Part shown: positions 36,033 to 47,961 of the stretch, piece by piece
How the letters are laid out: the number at the start of each line of letters is the position of its first letter
How positions within the stretch are numbered: position 1 is the stretch's first letter
Assembly: GCF_958298935.1 (NCBI RefSeq)
Contig: NC_084925.1
Location: 17,481,001 to 17,545,000, forward strand
DNA length: 64,000 nt
Reading direction: 5' to 3'
DNA from: Phragmites australis
Lineage: Eukaryota; Streptophyta; Magnoliopsida; Poales; Poaceae
The notes under the pieces: model-generated
The model's input: only the letters and a program-made list of their open reading frames with translations
Databases searched by the model: none
Told to the model about the DNA's origin: nothing
Program-made: the position numbers and the translations under genes

Positions 36033-37301
36033 AGCCCTAAAGTGGCTATGGGGATTTGGAGGCTTGGCTTACAATATGAAGTAAAAATTCAAGAAAAGAA
36101 GTCGAGTGTATAAGATTAGGCGCATTGATGAAGATCATGAACATCATATACCCACCTCCCCATCCAAAGGTAAAAGAGGTAATGAAACTAGATGCAAAAT
36201 TCTTTTATTTGATGTAGCTCTTTTTACCTCATCTAGGATTGCATATGCTTATTTTAATTTATTACAATGCCTAGTGTGAGTCTCATATGGTAGGTTGCTG
36301 ATGTTTATCTCTAACTCATGAGCAACCTATATGGTTTATTAGTTGTAGGTCCCTTACATTGCACTAGTTTTTCATTTGGTATTTTTTATGTGCCATGATC
36401 CAATGTATAGGATAAAATCTCAATTGTTATCGGTAACAAGTGCATATATCTCACAAGTATTCAACACTTCTATGCACATATTTAGGGAGAGTATTCCTAT
36501 AGGTTGTGATTTTGAGACTAATATGGGCTGCTAGTGATATCTTTTGTAGTCTCATTGAGCAATTAACATGTCCTCGGAGGTATGCAATGCTCAAATGCTT
36601 CAATTGGTATCATTGTCAAATCTTTGTTTATTTAAGCTACCTTCATACATTATATATTTTAAACATCCTATCTTGACATATTTTTTTGTTGTGCATATAT
36701 TTTATTCTCATTATATGTATGCACATATATAGGAAAAGTTTAGACTATATTATATGAGTTTCATAAATTGTGATCCATGTACTTTCATAGCTTATAATTG
36801 GTATCATACCGTACAATTGGTATCATTCATTTGTAGCGATATCCATTCAATTGGTATACTTTTAATTGGATCATGATTTGTGAAGCTCTCCTCCATGTGC
36901 TCTAATGTTTTTCTCTTTGAGTTCAACATGTGCATATAGTTCTTTTTGGGGATTATTGACAAAGGGAGAGAATTTGGATGACCAAAGCAAGAAGCAAGTA
37001 ACAAGGTAAGGAAAATTGAAGCAACAAGCAAGATGGTCTACGAATTTTGAAGTTAATAAAGGAGAGAAGAAGAAGATGCTAGAAGCAACATAAGGCGTCT
37101 AGATCGACAAAAGAAAAGCTCTTGCATAGATCAATCAAGGGAGATAGTGGCAATAAAGAAAGAGAGAGCCACAATAAAGGGGGACTAATTAATAGGAACA
37201 TGCATCCAAAAAATATGGTAAGACTTTTTGCTCATTTATGATCTTTACATTTTGCATCATCTTTTATTTATCATTTACTTTGGTTGTGTTGTCATCAATC
37301 A

Positions 37302-37317
37302 CCAAAAAGGGGGAGAT
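37302..37317 (+). other. polypurine tract, copy 2
   Basis: CCAAAAAGGGGGAGAT directly before the LTR start TATAGGGAAAATGG. Copy 1 has the same motif on the minus strand. Confidence 0.75.
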
Positions 37318-38990
37318 TATAGGGAAAATGGCTCTATTAGGCCATGTTTGTGATTTTGTTGATTAATGATAACATAGTAAAAGGGACTAACATGTTTGCC
37401 AAGAATATATGTTAGTAGGTCTTATATATGCAATATATGAAGAAGTCACCGAAGCAGGGACAAAATTTGGATGAATTGGAGAAGTCCCAGGAGTTTTGTT
37501 CTCACCAGATGGTCCGGTGTTGAATGTGTTGCACACACCGGACAATGAGTAGCGCATATAGACAGAGGCAATTTTGCCTCACCAGATGGTCTGGTGTCAA
37601 ATGGGCAGAAGCATCAGAACAATTCCAGCAGAGGTAGCTTCAAGAGTTGAAGTTGAAGATTAACTGATCGAATGATCCGGTGTTCGATAAGCAATACACA
37701 CCGTAGCATTTGGTTCAGGGCAGAAGATTTTGAAGGCATCAGATAGTCCGGTGATGAAGCAAGAGTACAGCGGACAAATACACCAGGCAATGAACAGTAC
37801 AAAGAGGCAGGCGAAGCTTAAGCCATCTGATAGTCCAGTGATAAAGAAGATGTGTACACTGGAGCATATTTTCCAGAGAGGGTTGTATTTGGCTCGGATG
37901 GCTGAGGATTGCTCACCGGATAGTCTGGTGATGAATTGATAAGCACTGGAGCAATTTACACAGAGATGATATTTGCTCGAATGGATAAGGTATACTCACC
38001 GAAATGTTCAGTGATGATGTTGCAGCATACACCGGAGTGTCCAGTGTTCACAGTGGCTTGAGTGGGGTTCCAACAGCTAGTTTGTGAGAGTGTACTCATC
38101 GGATGATCCGGTGTTAGTACTACTATTCTCATCGGATCATCTAGTGTTAATAGCTTTTCAGAGCCGTTGGGTTCACAGCTAGTGCGCGGGTTTGATGCTA
38201 TAAAAGACCCCTCCACTCAGTCATTTGAAGGTGTGGCATGCAGCTGGAGTCTAAAGAAGTTCATATACACCTGAGAAGACATCCAAGCCACCAAAGTGCT
38301 TAAATTGATCATCCAAGGTAATTATGCACAAGATTAGAGAGTGATTAGTGTTTATAGGCCTAGAGAGTGTTGCTAGGTGATTGCTGCCCAAAGAGTGGAT
38401 CAAGGAGTGATCCAAGCTTGTATCTCTTGGTATGCTAACAACTTGGAGTCTTAGTGACTCACCGGTAAGTTGAGCCGGGGTTGCTCAAACTTGTTAACCA
38501 TCTGACTTGGTGTGGAGCGGCGACGAGAAGCGTCTACAGGGACGCAGAGACGTTTGCCTTGGTGGCTTAAGCTCCAAAGTGATCACGGCGGCAAGGATCC
38601 GGAAGAGTGGCTAGTGGTGAGACCTTGCCTTGATTGCTTGGTGGATCATCCGGGTGGAGGCCTTGTCTTTATGACTTGGGTACCGACTGAGAGCATATCC
38701 TTTGTGGAGCTCCAACGTGGACTAGGGGTAATATTCATACCATTGATACCACGGAAAAAAATCCTTGTACCGAGTTTGCTCTTTCTACCTTATTTACGTT
38801 TCTGTATTTACTTACTTGCAATTTACCTTCTTAGATAGGTTGCAAGCGCTTTGTTCGGTAGAGTAGACACACTAGAAAAATCTAGAACAAATTTAGATAG
38901 TATTGATATAGGTTTATCTTGTATTGTTTTTGGAGCCAAAATAGTTCTAAGTGTCCTAATTCACCCCACAGGATGTCACTGATCCCTACA
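37318..38990 (+). repeat. 3' LTR, Sirevirus-like copy 2
   Basis: It starts TATAGGGAAAATGGC (expected TGTAGGG) and ends GATGTCACTGATCCCTACA. TATA box GCTATAAAAGACC at about 38197-38209. It aligns with the 5' LTR over its whole length. Confidence 0.85.
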
Positions 38991-39493
38991 GTTGTCCTTG
39001 AAGTGGCGGTATGACTAGGAAAGTTAGCGATCTGACCATCAGAGTCTGACCATAGTGGTTTAGATGGCCTGAATGTTGGATATCTAGAATGGTTGTGTTT
39101 TTTTTGTTGTTGATGGTCTAACCGCCACCAAAACTATAGTTTGACCGCTTGAGGTCTGGAAATGTTGTAACAGCAAGTTTTTATAGCTGTTAGTTTGAGT
39201 GACGGTTTAACTAGGTTTTGTACTACGGTTTTCCCGCGAATACAGAGTTTCTCAAGGTATGTCAAGGTAATGGCTAGTTTTGTGGTGCTAGCCTATATAT
39301 ACCCTATATCTTGCAACTTAGTAAAAGGTTAGGCACTCCATTGAGCATACTCGAGCTAGTATATTCTCCCCACACATATGATCATGTTTTGCATATAGAG
39401 AGGGTTGGGAGGCCAGATTGAAAAAATGCATTTGCATTCAAGGTTGAGCTTATAGTCCTTAGTGAATGTCAAGTTTTCTTGACTTGTGACTCC
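38991..39493 (+). other. LTR-like relic, no gene
   Basis: It has the flavour of a Copia LTR with repeated GGTCTGACC/ACCGCC words, an unusual GACCGCTTGAGGTC near 39150 and a TATA run (CCTATATATACC) at about 39290-39302. No ends and no coding region were found. Confidence 0.35.
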
Positions 39494-40412
39494 CACTACT
39501 ACAGAATAGGTCTTATATGCCGACTCATCACTATCAGTCGGAAGTGATGGAGTATCATTGTAAGTTCGTATCAAGGACCGGCACTACAAGTGCATTCGAA
39601 AAGAATCGATAGTGAAACTTGACTATCACTATCAGTTCTAGCTACAAACCAGTAGTGATATTTTCACTGTCGGTCCTTCTTATGAATCGGTAGTGATGGG
39701 CTGACTATCACTATTGGGTTTAGCCACGAACCGATAGTGATAATTTGTCAAGTATCACTGTCATTCTGTGTTACCAACCGACAGTGATAATGGGTATCAC
39801 TGTCGGTCCGTGTTATGAACTGGCAATGATAATGGATGACAGCTTATCTTTAAAAAAAAATCATAACTTTTCATGATAAGTCAGCTCGGGACAAACATTA
39901 CGCAAAAATTGTAACCCTCAACGAGATCTACAACTTTGTAGTTAAAAACTTTTTCATTTGAAGTTATTTAGATATCCCAATAATCGTTTGAAGTTTCAGA
40001 CAGATGAGATTTCCAGGATTGCATATGCTATTATTATTACAATCACTTCTGTGGTGGGATGGTAAAGATGTATCGTGCGAGCTGAGTGATCCCAGATTCG
40101 AATGCCACAAACCGCACGCGCATGTATTTTGCGAAAAAAATCACGTGACTTGTGACTTCCTACTGCGCGCACGTGGGGGTACCTGGTTGGGTAAAAAAAA
40201 TCGCCTTTTTTTGGACCAAAAAATATCAATTCGAGCATAGACTATCACTGCCAGCTGAAGCCTTCAGTCGGTAGCGATAACACCTTCACTGGTTGTCCTC
40301 GAGCCAGCTCTAAAAAGTCCCAACTATCACTACCCATTGCCCACTGCTGACTCCAAAACCAGTAGTGAAGGCCACTTTAGAGCCAGCGGTGAAGACACTT
40401 TTTTAAGTAATG
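39494..40412. mobile_element. non-autonomous CACTA-like element, about 0.9 kb
   Basis: It starts CACTACTACAGAATAGGTC. Many subterminal copies of (A/C)CCG(A/G)TAGTGATA and its complement line 39520-39800 and 40240-40400, a hallmark of CACTA elements. The right end is best placed at 40412, where the minus strand reads CATTACTTAAAAAAGTG. Flanks TCC and TCT match in two of three bases. No transposase is present. The right end is uncertain. Confidence 0.5.
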
Positions 40413-41409
40413 TCTTGGTGTTTGTCAACACCTAGAAACTGTGGTTGCGTTGTGATCTGTTAATCTTCTCAAAGAACCTTTTGAGAAGATCTAGATGCTT
40501 GTGAGAGGCTTTATGTATTCCTTCACTGGAGTGGTGGAAGTGCAACTATAGTTAAATAGAGGCATGGAAAGTTTATTAGATGAGTCCAACTCAAAGATTA
40601 AGTTCTCTCGGTAAGAACCAATCTCTATGTTAGATTGGTAAGCTTGATAGAGGAGTTGTTGGAGGCTTGAACTTATATCAATGTGGATTAGGGGCAGCAG
40701 CAATTCTCCAAAACCACGGTAAAAAATTCCATATCTCCCTTGTGATTGTCTTCTTTGAGATCATGTATATTTTACATTGTGCACTTTATATTTCTAGAAT
40801 TATATTGCTTGATTATCACCATAGGATTGCAAACCTTCATATAGACATTGAGTGGTGGTGCACATAGTTGACACATACAAATTTGGGGGTTTAGTTATGT
40901 TGTAACCATTCATCTGAATTTTGTATTAGAATCGGTTAAGTCGCTAGATTTTTTAAACCATCTATTCACGTCTCCTTTAGTTGGCCTTCTTAGTTCTACA
41001 ACTGGTATTAGAGTTTGATCTCTCATTTTTATCGATTTAGCTGTTCCTAGATAAAAAGATGACACAAGAATAAAACAAATTATTGATGGTATAAATTATG
41101 CTCGTTGAAAAATTCACTTGTCTTGTTATTTTTGAGCCATGGGTTCAAAATTCCATTATTCACAGGTGTTGTTATTTATGGACTTAATTGTTCGGTTTTC
41201 AAATCGTTGGACCTAGTTGCACCCACGTTACAAGTTCAAACCCTGATGCAATTTACTCCAAAAGTTATATATATACCTCCAACGGAGAATTAAAAAAATG
41301 AAGGATCGGTCAACGCCACCCACATCATTCCGGACGAGTGTTTGTTCACTCTATGTACGCGCCCACTCGTACGTCACATTACCAGTTGATTAAGCAAGCA
41401 TCCCTTGAT
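40413..41409. other. unassigned AT-rich spacer
   Basis: No gene, terminal repeat or family was recognised. Short ORFs (for example 40667-40867) show no domain. Confidence 0.4.
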
Positions 41410-42484
41410 CACTACCGCGAAATAGCCCATCACTACCAGCTGATAAACTAGCTATAATATTGGTTTTTCAGCCAGCAGTACATAACGGGCAGTAAAATCT
41501 AGGATGTCATCACTGCAGATGTTTTTGGACCAACAGTAAAGCATTTTTCAAAAAAAATAAAAAATAAATCCATCCGTCGTGCCGCCATCAGACCTCGCTG
41601 TATTGCTCACAACCAATCACAGAACATTCACAAAAATCACTAGAAATCACTGAAAATCACAAATTCACGTAACAATTACAATCACAAGCATTCTCACCCA
41701 CACACATTTGGTAATCACAAACATTCACAAAAATCAAGAAAGATAATCACAGCTGCTCGGCCGCCCACTATCGTCTGCTGCAGCTGCCGTGTTATGCAGC
41801 CACCAGAATTGGCCGACGATGAACTTGAGCTCCTCGGCACGCAGCACAAAGGCCTTGACCTCGGAGATGGCCTTGACAGCACGCATGGAGAGCGGGAAGT
41901 TGGCGCCAGCCTTGGGGTCGAGCGCCCATGTGAGCAGCTCCTCGCAGCAGAAGTTCCCTTCCTTGAGTAGGCCCCGGTTGTAGAACCACATGCGGTCGCT
42001 GTCGGTGGCGGAGCTCTCAAGGCGGCCCCGAATGATGAGGAGCATCTCGTCGATGGGATCCCCCTCGTGGACGATGTAGGTGAACTCCGTGCAGAGGCTG
42101 GGCTTGAGGCGCTCACAGAGGACATCGAAATCGGTGGACTCCTTGGATTGGATTGTGAGGCGGGTGGGGAGGAGGCCGGTGGGAGATGATAAGGGACACA
42201 GAGAGTCGGATGTGGCCGATGGGGAGGATAAGGTAGCTGAATGTGAGAGATAAGAGAGAGAGGGGACCGATTGTGAGCTTCTGGCAAAAGTCAATTGGAA
42301 TAGAAATTTGGGTTGAACTTCACTGTCGGCTCAATTTATCAACTGATAGTGATTCCCTTGTTACTGTTTATATTAGCTAATTTTTCTCGCGAAACGTATA
42401 AACCGGTAGTAAAGCACCATCACTACCGGCTTATTAGAAACTAGTAGTGATGAGTCAGTATATATAGCCGGTTTTGTAGTAATG
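41410..42484. mobile_element. Pack-CACTA: 1075-bp CACTA element with captured ion-channel fragment
   Basis: The left end CACTACCGCGAAATAGCC pairs with the right end, CATTACTACAAAACCGGC on the minus strand. Both sides carry GAT (41407-41409 and 42485-42487), the 3-bp duplication expected of CACTA. Subterminal words such as ATCACTACC and GGTAGTGAT line both ends. In the middle, GC-rich sequence encodes a cyclic nucleotide-gated channel piece on the minus strand. No transposase is present, so it must be mobilised in trans. Confidence 0.7.
41791..42129 (-). pseudogene. cyclic nucleotide-gated channel (CNGC) fragment captured by CACTA
   Basis: An open stretch of about 113 codons matching the cyclic-nucleotide-binding domain of plant CNGC channels: VLCERLKPSLCTEFTYIV, HEGDPIDEMLLIIRGRLES, FYNRGLLKEG, FCCEELLTWALDP and LRAEELKFIVGQF. 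The phosphate-binding cassette FCGEELLTWAL has its Gly changed to Cys. The pore, the rest of the C-linker and the calmodulin-binding tail are absent. Sequence on either side in the same frame (to 42294 and 41734) is unrelated, so only one exon-sized piece was taken. Being open suggests recent capture. A transcript from it could produce small RNAs against the parent gene; that is inference. Confidence 0.8.
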
Positions 42485-42719
42485 GATTACTCTTATTTGT
42501 TATATTGGGCTTGCCAGGATAAGACTGATGAGGCCGGTCGTATGTACCGGCACCGCCGCATAAGAATAATGAAATGAATGTACTATTGTGCAATCAATAT
42601 AATTAAATGGCAGTAGTTATTGACTAATTAAGCAAGGTTAGCGCAGGTTAGTTACTAATGAGCTTTCACCGAAAACTCTGGCTTGCGTCTCGTCAGTCAA
42701 CCTGCTAATTCCTCCGGAG

Positions 42720-44173
42720 CACTGGTATAGGTACTAACCTCTTTTTTTCTTACGAACAATTAAAAAAAAGTGATTACTGTCGGTTCTAAAATCCAACTGT
42801 TGTTTTTAGAACCGGTAATCCTTACACGGTACTGTTGATTGGTATCTATCACTGTTGGGTCTAGAATCGACAATGATAAGTGTTCTAAGGAGAAAAAAAT
42901 AAAATGAACTGTCTCAATTTTGAGCCGGCTTTGATGCCACTCCCGTTATCGTCACCGTCAAGCACCGCCGCCCATAATCATAGCTGAATAAATTTGTGAA
43001 ACGAAAGCAAACCAATATACAGAATAATCATTACACTAATTACAGCCAAAATGAAAACAAACCATACAACAGCAACACCAGTAACCAGCAAGGAAGATCG
43101 CAATTAGAAATAGATCGCAAGAACAGAAGCATTTTGCAATTAGCAACATCAGTGTCGACCCCAATCTATAGCAGCAGATCACAATTAACAGCAAAAGCGT
43201 TGATCGTAATCTATAGCAGCAGAACACAAGAGATCAAATTAGAAACAGATCTCAAGAAAAAGTGAAGAGGAAGGGGGAGGGGATCGAACCTTCGTAGCCA
43301 TGGACGACCAGATCTGGATGTTACCAGTGTCGTGGACAACCTCGTCATGGAGCTCACCATGGTGGATGACCTTGTTGTGACTTGCTGTGGAAAACGAGCG
43401 TGTCATGGATGACCTTGTCGTGGTGGATGCCCACGTCGTGGACGACCTTGCCGTGGTGGACGCCTGTGCCATGGACAAGCTCGCTGGGGTGGATGAGCAT
43501 GACGCGCCTAGAGGAGTAGCACGGTGCAAATCTGGCCACCTTCTCCATGGATCCCGCGAGCACGATGAGCTTGATGTGTAGGAGCACGATACACATATGA
43601 CTGCCTCCTCAATAGATCATGCGAGCACGAACGGATTCAAGCACTTCTTCACCGCACCTGGATCCCGCCACCGCTTTGAGTCTGCTATCAACAAAGGCAA
43701 TGTGTTTAGCATCGTGAGAGGAGGGGCGAGGGGAAGAGGAGGTTGCCACGCGCACTCAGAGGGAGTGGATATCCGGAGGTTGAGAGAGGCGGAGATGGGA
43801 GGGAGGAGCTGTGGAGATCTAGAGCTCAGACAGAGGCTGAGGCAGAGACAGAGTGATGAGGAGGGCTGCGCGTGAATGGGTAAGACAGAGCGAGCCGCTC
43901 CGGACGTCAGGGCACGAGCCAAAACTACAATCCATCAAAGTTTGGGTCCATTCCACATTTCGCTGCCAGTTCGAATTAAAATCTGGCAGTGACAGTATAA
44001 TTGTTGGTTTTTTACACGAACCGATACTAATAGTCGGTTCTAGTACCGGTTCTTACTGCTTGATTATTGTTTGGGCATGGGAGGTTAAGAACTAACAGTG
44101 ATATATTTTCAGTGACGATTTTTGCACAACCGGCATTGATGATCCACTATTTATGACATGTTTTGTAATAGGG
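42720..44173. mobile_element. third CACTA-like unit, about 1.45 kb, ends uncertain
   Basis: Subterminal repeats of the type TGTCGGTTCTA and GAACCGG(T/C)A lie at 42770-42880 and 43970-44130. The right end on the minus strand reads CCCTATTACAAAACATGTC, like the CACTA ends at 39494 and 42484. The left end CACTGGTATAGGTAC at 42720 is weak. Flanks are GAG and GAA. The GC-rich middle (43260-43900) has degenerate 18-21 bp repeats around GTCGTGGATGACC and probably derives from captured sequence, not identified. Confidence 0.4.
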
Positions 44174-44723
44174 GAATGTGCTACAAACATTAGATCTGGT
44201 TCATTCATTAGTTGGACATAGGGTTTCATCAGACGATATTAAGTAGTTTCCATACATATTGTTTCCCATTCCTCAGCGCATGAGTTCATATTTCTATAGG
44301 ACCTTAAAAAGTTAGTATGATGACTTACCGTGCCATGTGTTAGACCCATCCAAATTACACTCAGCTTAATCGACAAATTAGTTGATTAAAAAAGTAATTC
44401 TGGTAGTCCTGATATTTGCTCAACAAACCCCAAGGTCATATAGCATATACCGTTCGCAACAGAGTTTCATCACAAGATATGAATGGAGTGTAAAAATTTT
44501 AACTTTTATTACAGACTTTGTTCACAAGTTCTAGTTTTCACTTATATCCGAGTTTTCATATGTAGCAGAAGGATATTAATAAAATAAAATACCAGTAGTA
44601 TCATTGCCCATAAGGCACCATCGGAATTAACTTAGACATTTCTCCTCTACTCCTTCCCAACATCGGCGCTAGCGGGACAAAAATATCCATAAACTAGCTC
44701 ATCGTTACATGCATCAACTTAAG
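44174..44723. other. unassigned AT-rich stretch
   Basis: No gene or terminal repeat is seen. It may be internal sequence of the element whose LTR follows. Confidence 0.35.
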
Positions 44724-47700
44724 TGTGGCACCCTGAGCACGAAAGTACTCGAAAGACTTACACAATATGGGTATATATATTCCCGACTCCAAGGATAATG
44801 AACTTGGATGAATAGTAAGAAAAAGCCACAAAGTTAAGTTGATTTAGCGAAAATCACTTTAACCAATATAATGACGTAAACAACTAGCATCAACCGACAA
44901 TAAACATAAACTTTAGTTAAGTAAACTTGGCAACTTAATTGAGTACCAGCGCATGCTTCTCCCAGAAGCCCACATACTTTCCATTTCCCAAACTGAACAA
45001 AACTCTACGATATTGCCCAATAGACATTAAGTGTGCTCTATGATCGAGAGTGTGGCAACTCAAATTGATTATACACCCCGCAAGGGAGTAGTTCTTTACC
45101 CACATGACACAAGACCATTCGACTTGTGTAACTTATGAGCTATACAAGGGGCTACACGTGATAACCTTTCCTTAATAAGCCCCGACTGTTTGGAGCATGC
45201 GTTTAATGGTGCGGAGGTCAACTAGGTCCACTCCCAGAGCAACCTAAATACCTCTTACAAGAGCGCAACTGACAACAGCTTCGATCTTCAGGTCAAATGG
45301 TCACAGCTACAAAAGGTATTTGGCTTATATTTACCATATTCGGATATGTGGTTAGTACGAAAAAGTGCTTAAACCAAATGATAGTACGGACGATGCTTAA
45401 ATGATGCAAGCGGTCTATGGCACCTAGGTCTCCTCTCCCAAGCTACCCCTAACACCGCCCATATCTTGTCTCACTTTTTCCTACTCACAAGTGGTCTATG
45501 GCACCTGGGTCTCCTCTCCTGAACTGCCTATAGCACTACCCACATCTCTTTTCAAACTCACCAACTCATCATCTCAACTTGACATTTCTTTTAAATAGTA
45601 ATTAAAAAACCTGTAGCTCAAGAACGATGGTAACATCCATAGCTTGATTTCTACTAAGGACTATGATACAATTACTAAGGACTATGATATAAATTGTAAA
45701 GGCTAAGCAATTATTGTATCACTTTTAAGTTGGACTATGACACAAATATACCTAGGTTACAAGGATGGAGGTCATCAATATATCAAGGTAGGACACATGC
45801 ATCAAATAGGTTCTACCTAATTCGCGACATCGACTCGCTAAAACATTCATATATGACTCATAGCAATATCTAGCAAGTTGACCAATAATTCACTAAAATA
45901 TATGAGAGATATGATTGATGCTTGCCTGGTGCTTCCCATTCTTCACTAACAAAATCCTCTAGTTCACCTTCGGGTTCCAGCATGCGACTCTCCAAAATGT
46001 CAGCTTCTAACTAAAAGAACGATGCACCGCAATGAGTATGGATGGCCTGCAATGAAGGATGCTCCATAGAGTGGAGATGCAATGCATTATTTCATGAGCC
46101 TAGCTTCAATAGTTTTCTTAATTTTGATTATTGTTAATCATTTAATATTTTACCTAGATTAATTAAGCTTAGCTCAAAGCTTAACCTAATTAGAAAATTA
46201 ATTCTACATGACATGAGGGTGAGTATTTTTATTAAACAGAGCATGTTATAATAAGATTAACAAATTTGGACATACCAAAATTAATTATCAATTATCTAAG
46301 CTTAAACACATTTCATTAACTAAACAAAATTCAGTACATATTTCATGGCTCCTAGAATTTTTATCATGTAGAGAATGATGAAACAAAGCTAAAAAAAAAT
46401 TGGTTTCACTATTTTTGGAGCTATATTATTTTCCTATGAATTTTACAATATTTAGCTGATTTAATAGTTGTACACTAATTCAAATTTTGCATTTTCTGAA
46501 TTAACTGAGAATTAAAAAGGCCCTAAACCTTTTTGTACCGGGCCTTAACTAGCCATAGAGGTGACCAATGGGGCCGACTGGTTGTTCCGTGTCAAAATTG
46601 ACCTAAGTCCCAGGCTTGCAGAGCACTGGCCAAAGGGCGGCCAACAGAGCAGGCACGGTCCGGCGCACCAACAGTGAGGGAGTGGCGGATCTCGGCAGGG
46701 GAGGGTAGCAAGAGCATCAATGAACGCATGTGGGCCCATTCAAGGCACACATGGTCGATGGTGATGACCGGAGGATGGCTAGCAACAGCACACAGCGGCA
46801 CCCGTACAGCGGCTGCTTGGTTCGACGCACCGGCGGCAAACAGTGGTGCAAATGACTTGGCTGAGGGCACCTAAATCTTCTACATGGATGTGCGGACCCA
46901 ATAGTGTGCTTATCGGCTGATGGGCTCGGTCGGAGCACGGCCGATAGTATATGAGGCAGCACAGAGCACGAGGGTGGCCACACCGGCTTTAGTTCGAGGG
47001 GAAAAAGATGCACGCGAAGGCTTCAAAGGGTCACGTGGAAGCTCACCAAGGGGTCGGTTGGGCTGGAGAGGTGGTGTGGTGGCTGGTCGACGGTGGAGTA
47101 GCAAAACATGACACCAGAGATGAGGAAGAACGCGTCGATGCGGTGAATCCAGCCGAGGGAGATGGGGATTTAGTGGGGGAAAGAGCGGTGAGATGGCGAC
47201 TGCCTTCCTCCTTGCTTCCTGGGGCTTAAGCTCGAGGGGTCTCATCAAGGGCGCGGTGGATTTTGAACTTGGCGGCGGTGGTGCGTGTGGCTCTACGCTG
47301 TGCTTGGCCTTGGAAGCAAGAGATCGAGAGAGAGAAGAGAGATATAGGCGACGATCGACATCTCTAGAAGGGGCTCGATGGCTGGCGACATGGCTCAATT
47401 GCATAGCACATTGGCCGACCTCACTGGTCAACAATGATGGCGGATGGATGTCCAAGGCAGAGAGGGCAAGGGGCAAACGGGATGACGAGTGGGCCATGGT
47501 GAATATGACCAACCGAAAGAAAATATCCCTTTCCCTACTCTGATTGAAAGGAAGATCTCCCCTGGCTAAAAAATTGTAGGAGAATTTTTGTGTGAAACTA
47601 TAAATGAGGCGCAACCCATTTCCACTAGTTTAACTCAAAAGGCCTAAGCTAAAATTAAATGAAAATTCACCAAAGCTGCATCTTTTTCAAACTTGCTTCA

Positions 47701-47961
47701 GTTTTAAGGCCTCAATTTAAATCCCAAAAACTTGGAAAAAATCACTAATATTCTTTACATGACATGGACTAATTTCTAAAATTATTTCAACCCTATGTTG
47801 CATAGAAATTTTCTAAGTTCCTTCAAATACATCATTTTTTATTAAAACTATCAATTTATTCTTCAATTTCAATTGAATTAATTACTTGCTCAAAACTTCA
47901 ATTATGATGCTAATGATGCTCATGAATACTTAAGACACTTTTAAGAATTTGGGACATTACA
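44724..47961 (-). repeat. probable long LTR of a chromovirus-like (Tekay/Del type) gypsy element
   Basis: On the minus strand it would start TGTAATGTCCCAAATTC at 47961 and end CTCAGGGTGCCACA at 44724, about 3.2 kb. The start wording, the GC-rich leader-like part at 46550-47600 and the AT-rich remainder fit Tekay/Del LTRs of grasses as I know them. No primer site or polypurine tract was found at either end, and flanks (TTAAG, CCATG) do not match. The ORF pieces at 46545-47614 are low-complexity and are left out. The class is a judgement from appearance. Confidence 0.4.

Larger units (their letters stand above)
32337..38990 (+). mobile_element. Sirevirus-like gag-only Copia element, copy 2, both LTRs
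   Basis: Two LTRs (32337-34025 and 37318-38990) enclose 3292 bp holding only a broken gag, a tRNA-Met primer site (34028-34039) and a polypurine tract (37302-37317). There is no trace of protease, integrase or RT. The layout matches copy 1 on the other strand. The LTRs differ by scattered substitutions and small indels, so the insertion is not recent. Flanks TTAAG and GTTGT do not match, so the target duplication is lost or a junction has changed. Confidence 0.8.

Noticed and set aside
32337..38990. Recent insertion judged by paired LTRs
   Set aside because: LTRs show many differences, gag has several stops and flanks do not match, so it is old or rearranged.
41715..42287. Minus-strand 190-codon frame over the CNGC piece
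   Set aside because: It is an alternative frame; the CNGC homology is in the other frame.
43597..43922. Frames on both strands next to the third CACTA unit's repeats
   Set aside because: No domain and biased composition; not supported as genes.
39494..44173. One autonomous CACTA transposon
   Set aside because: No transposase, the outer flanks do not match, and an inner pair of ends has its own GAT duplication.
46910..47614. Minus-strand 234-codon frame
   Set aside because: Low-complexity Ser/Pro/Arg/Leu composition in a GC-rich part of a probable LTR; no domain.
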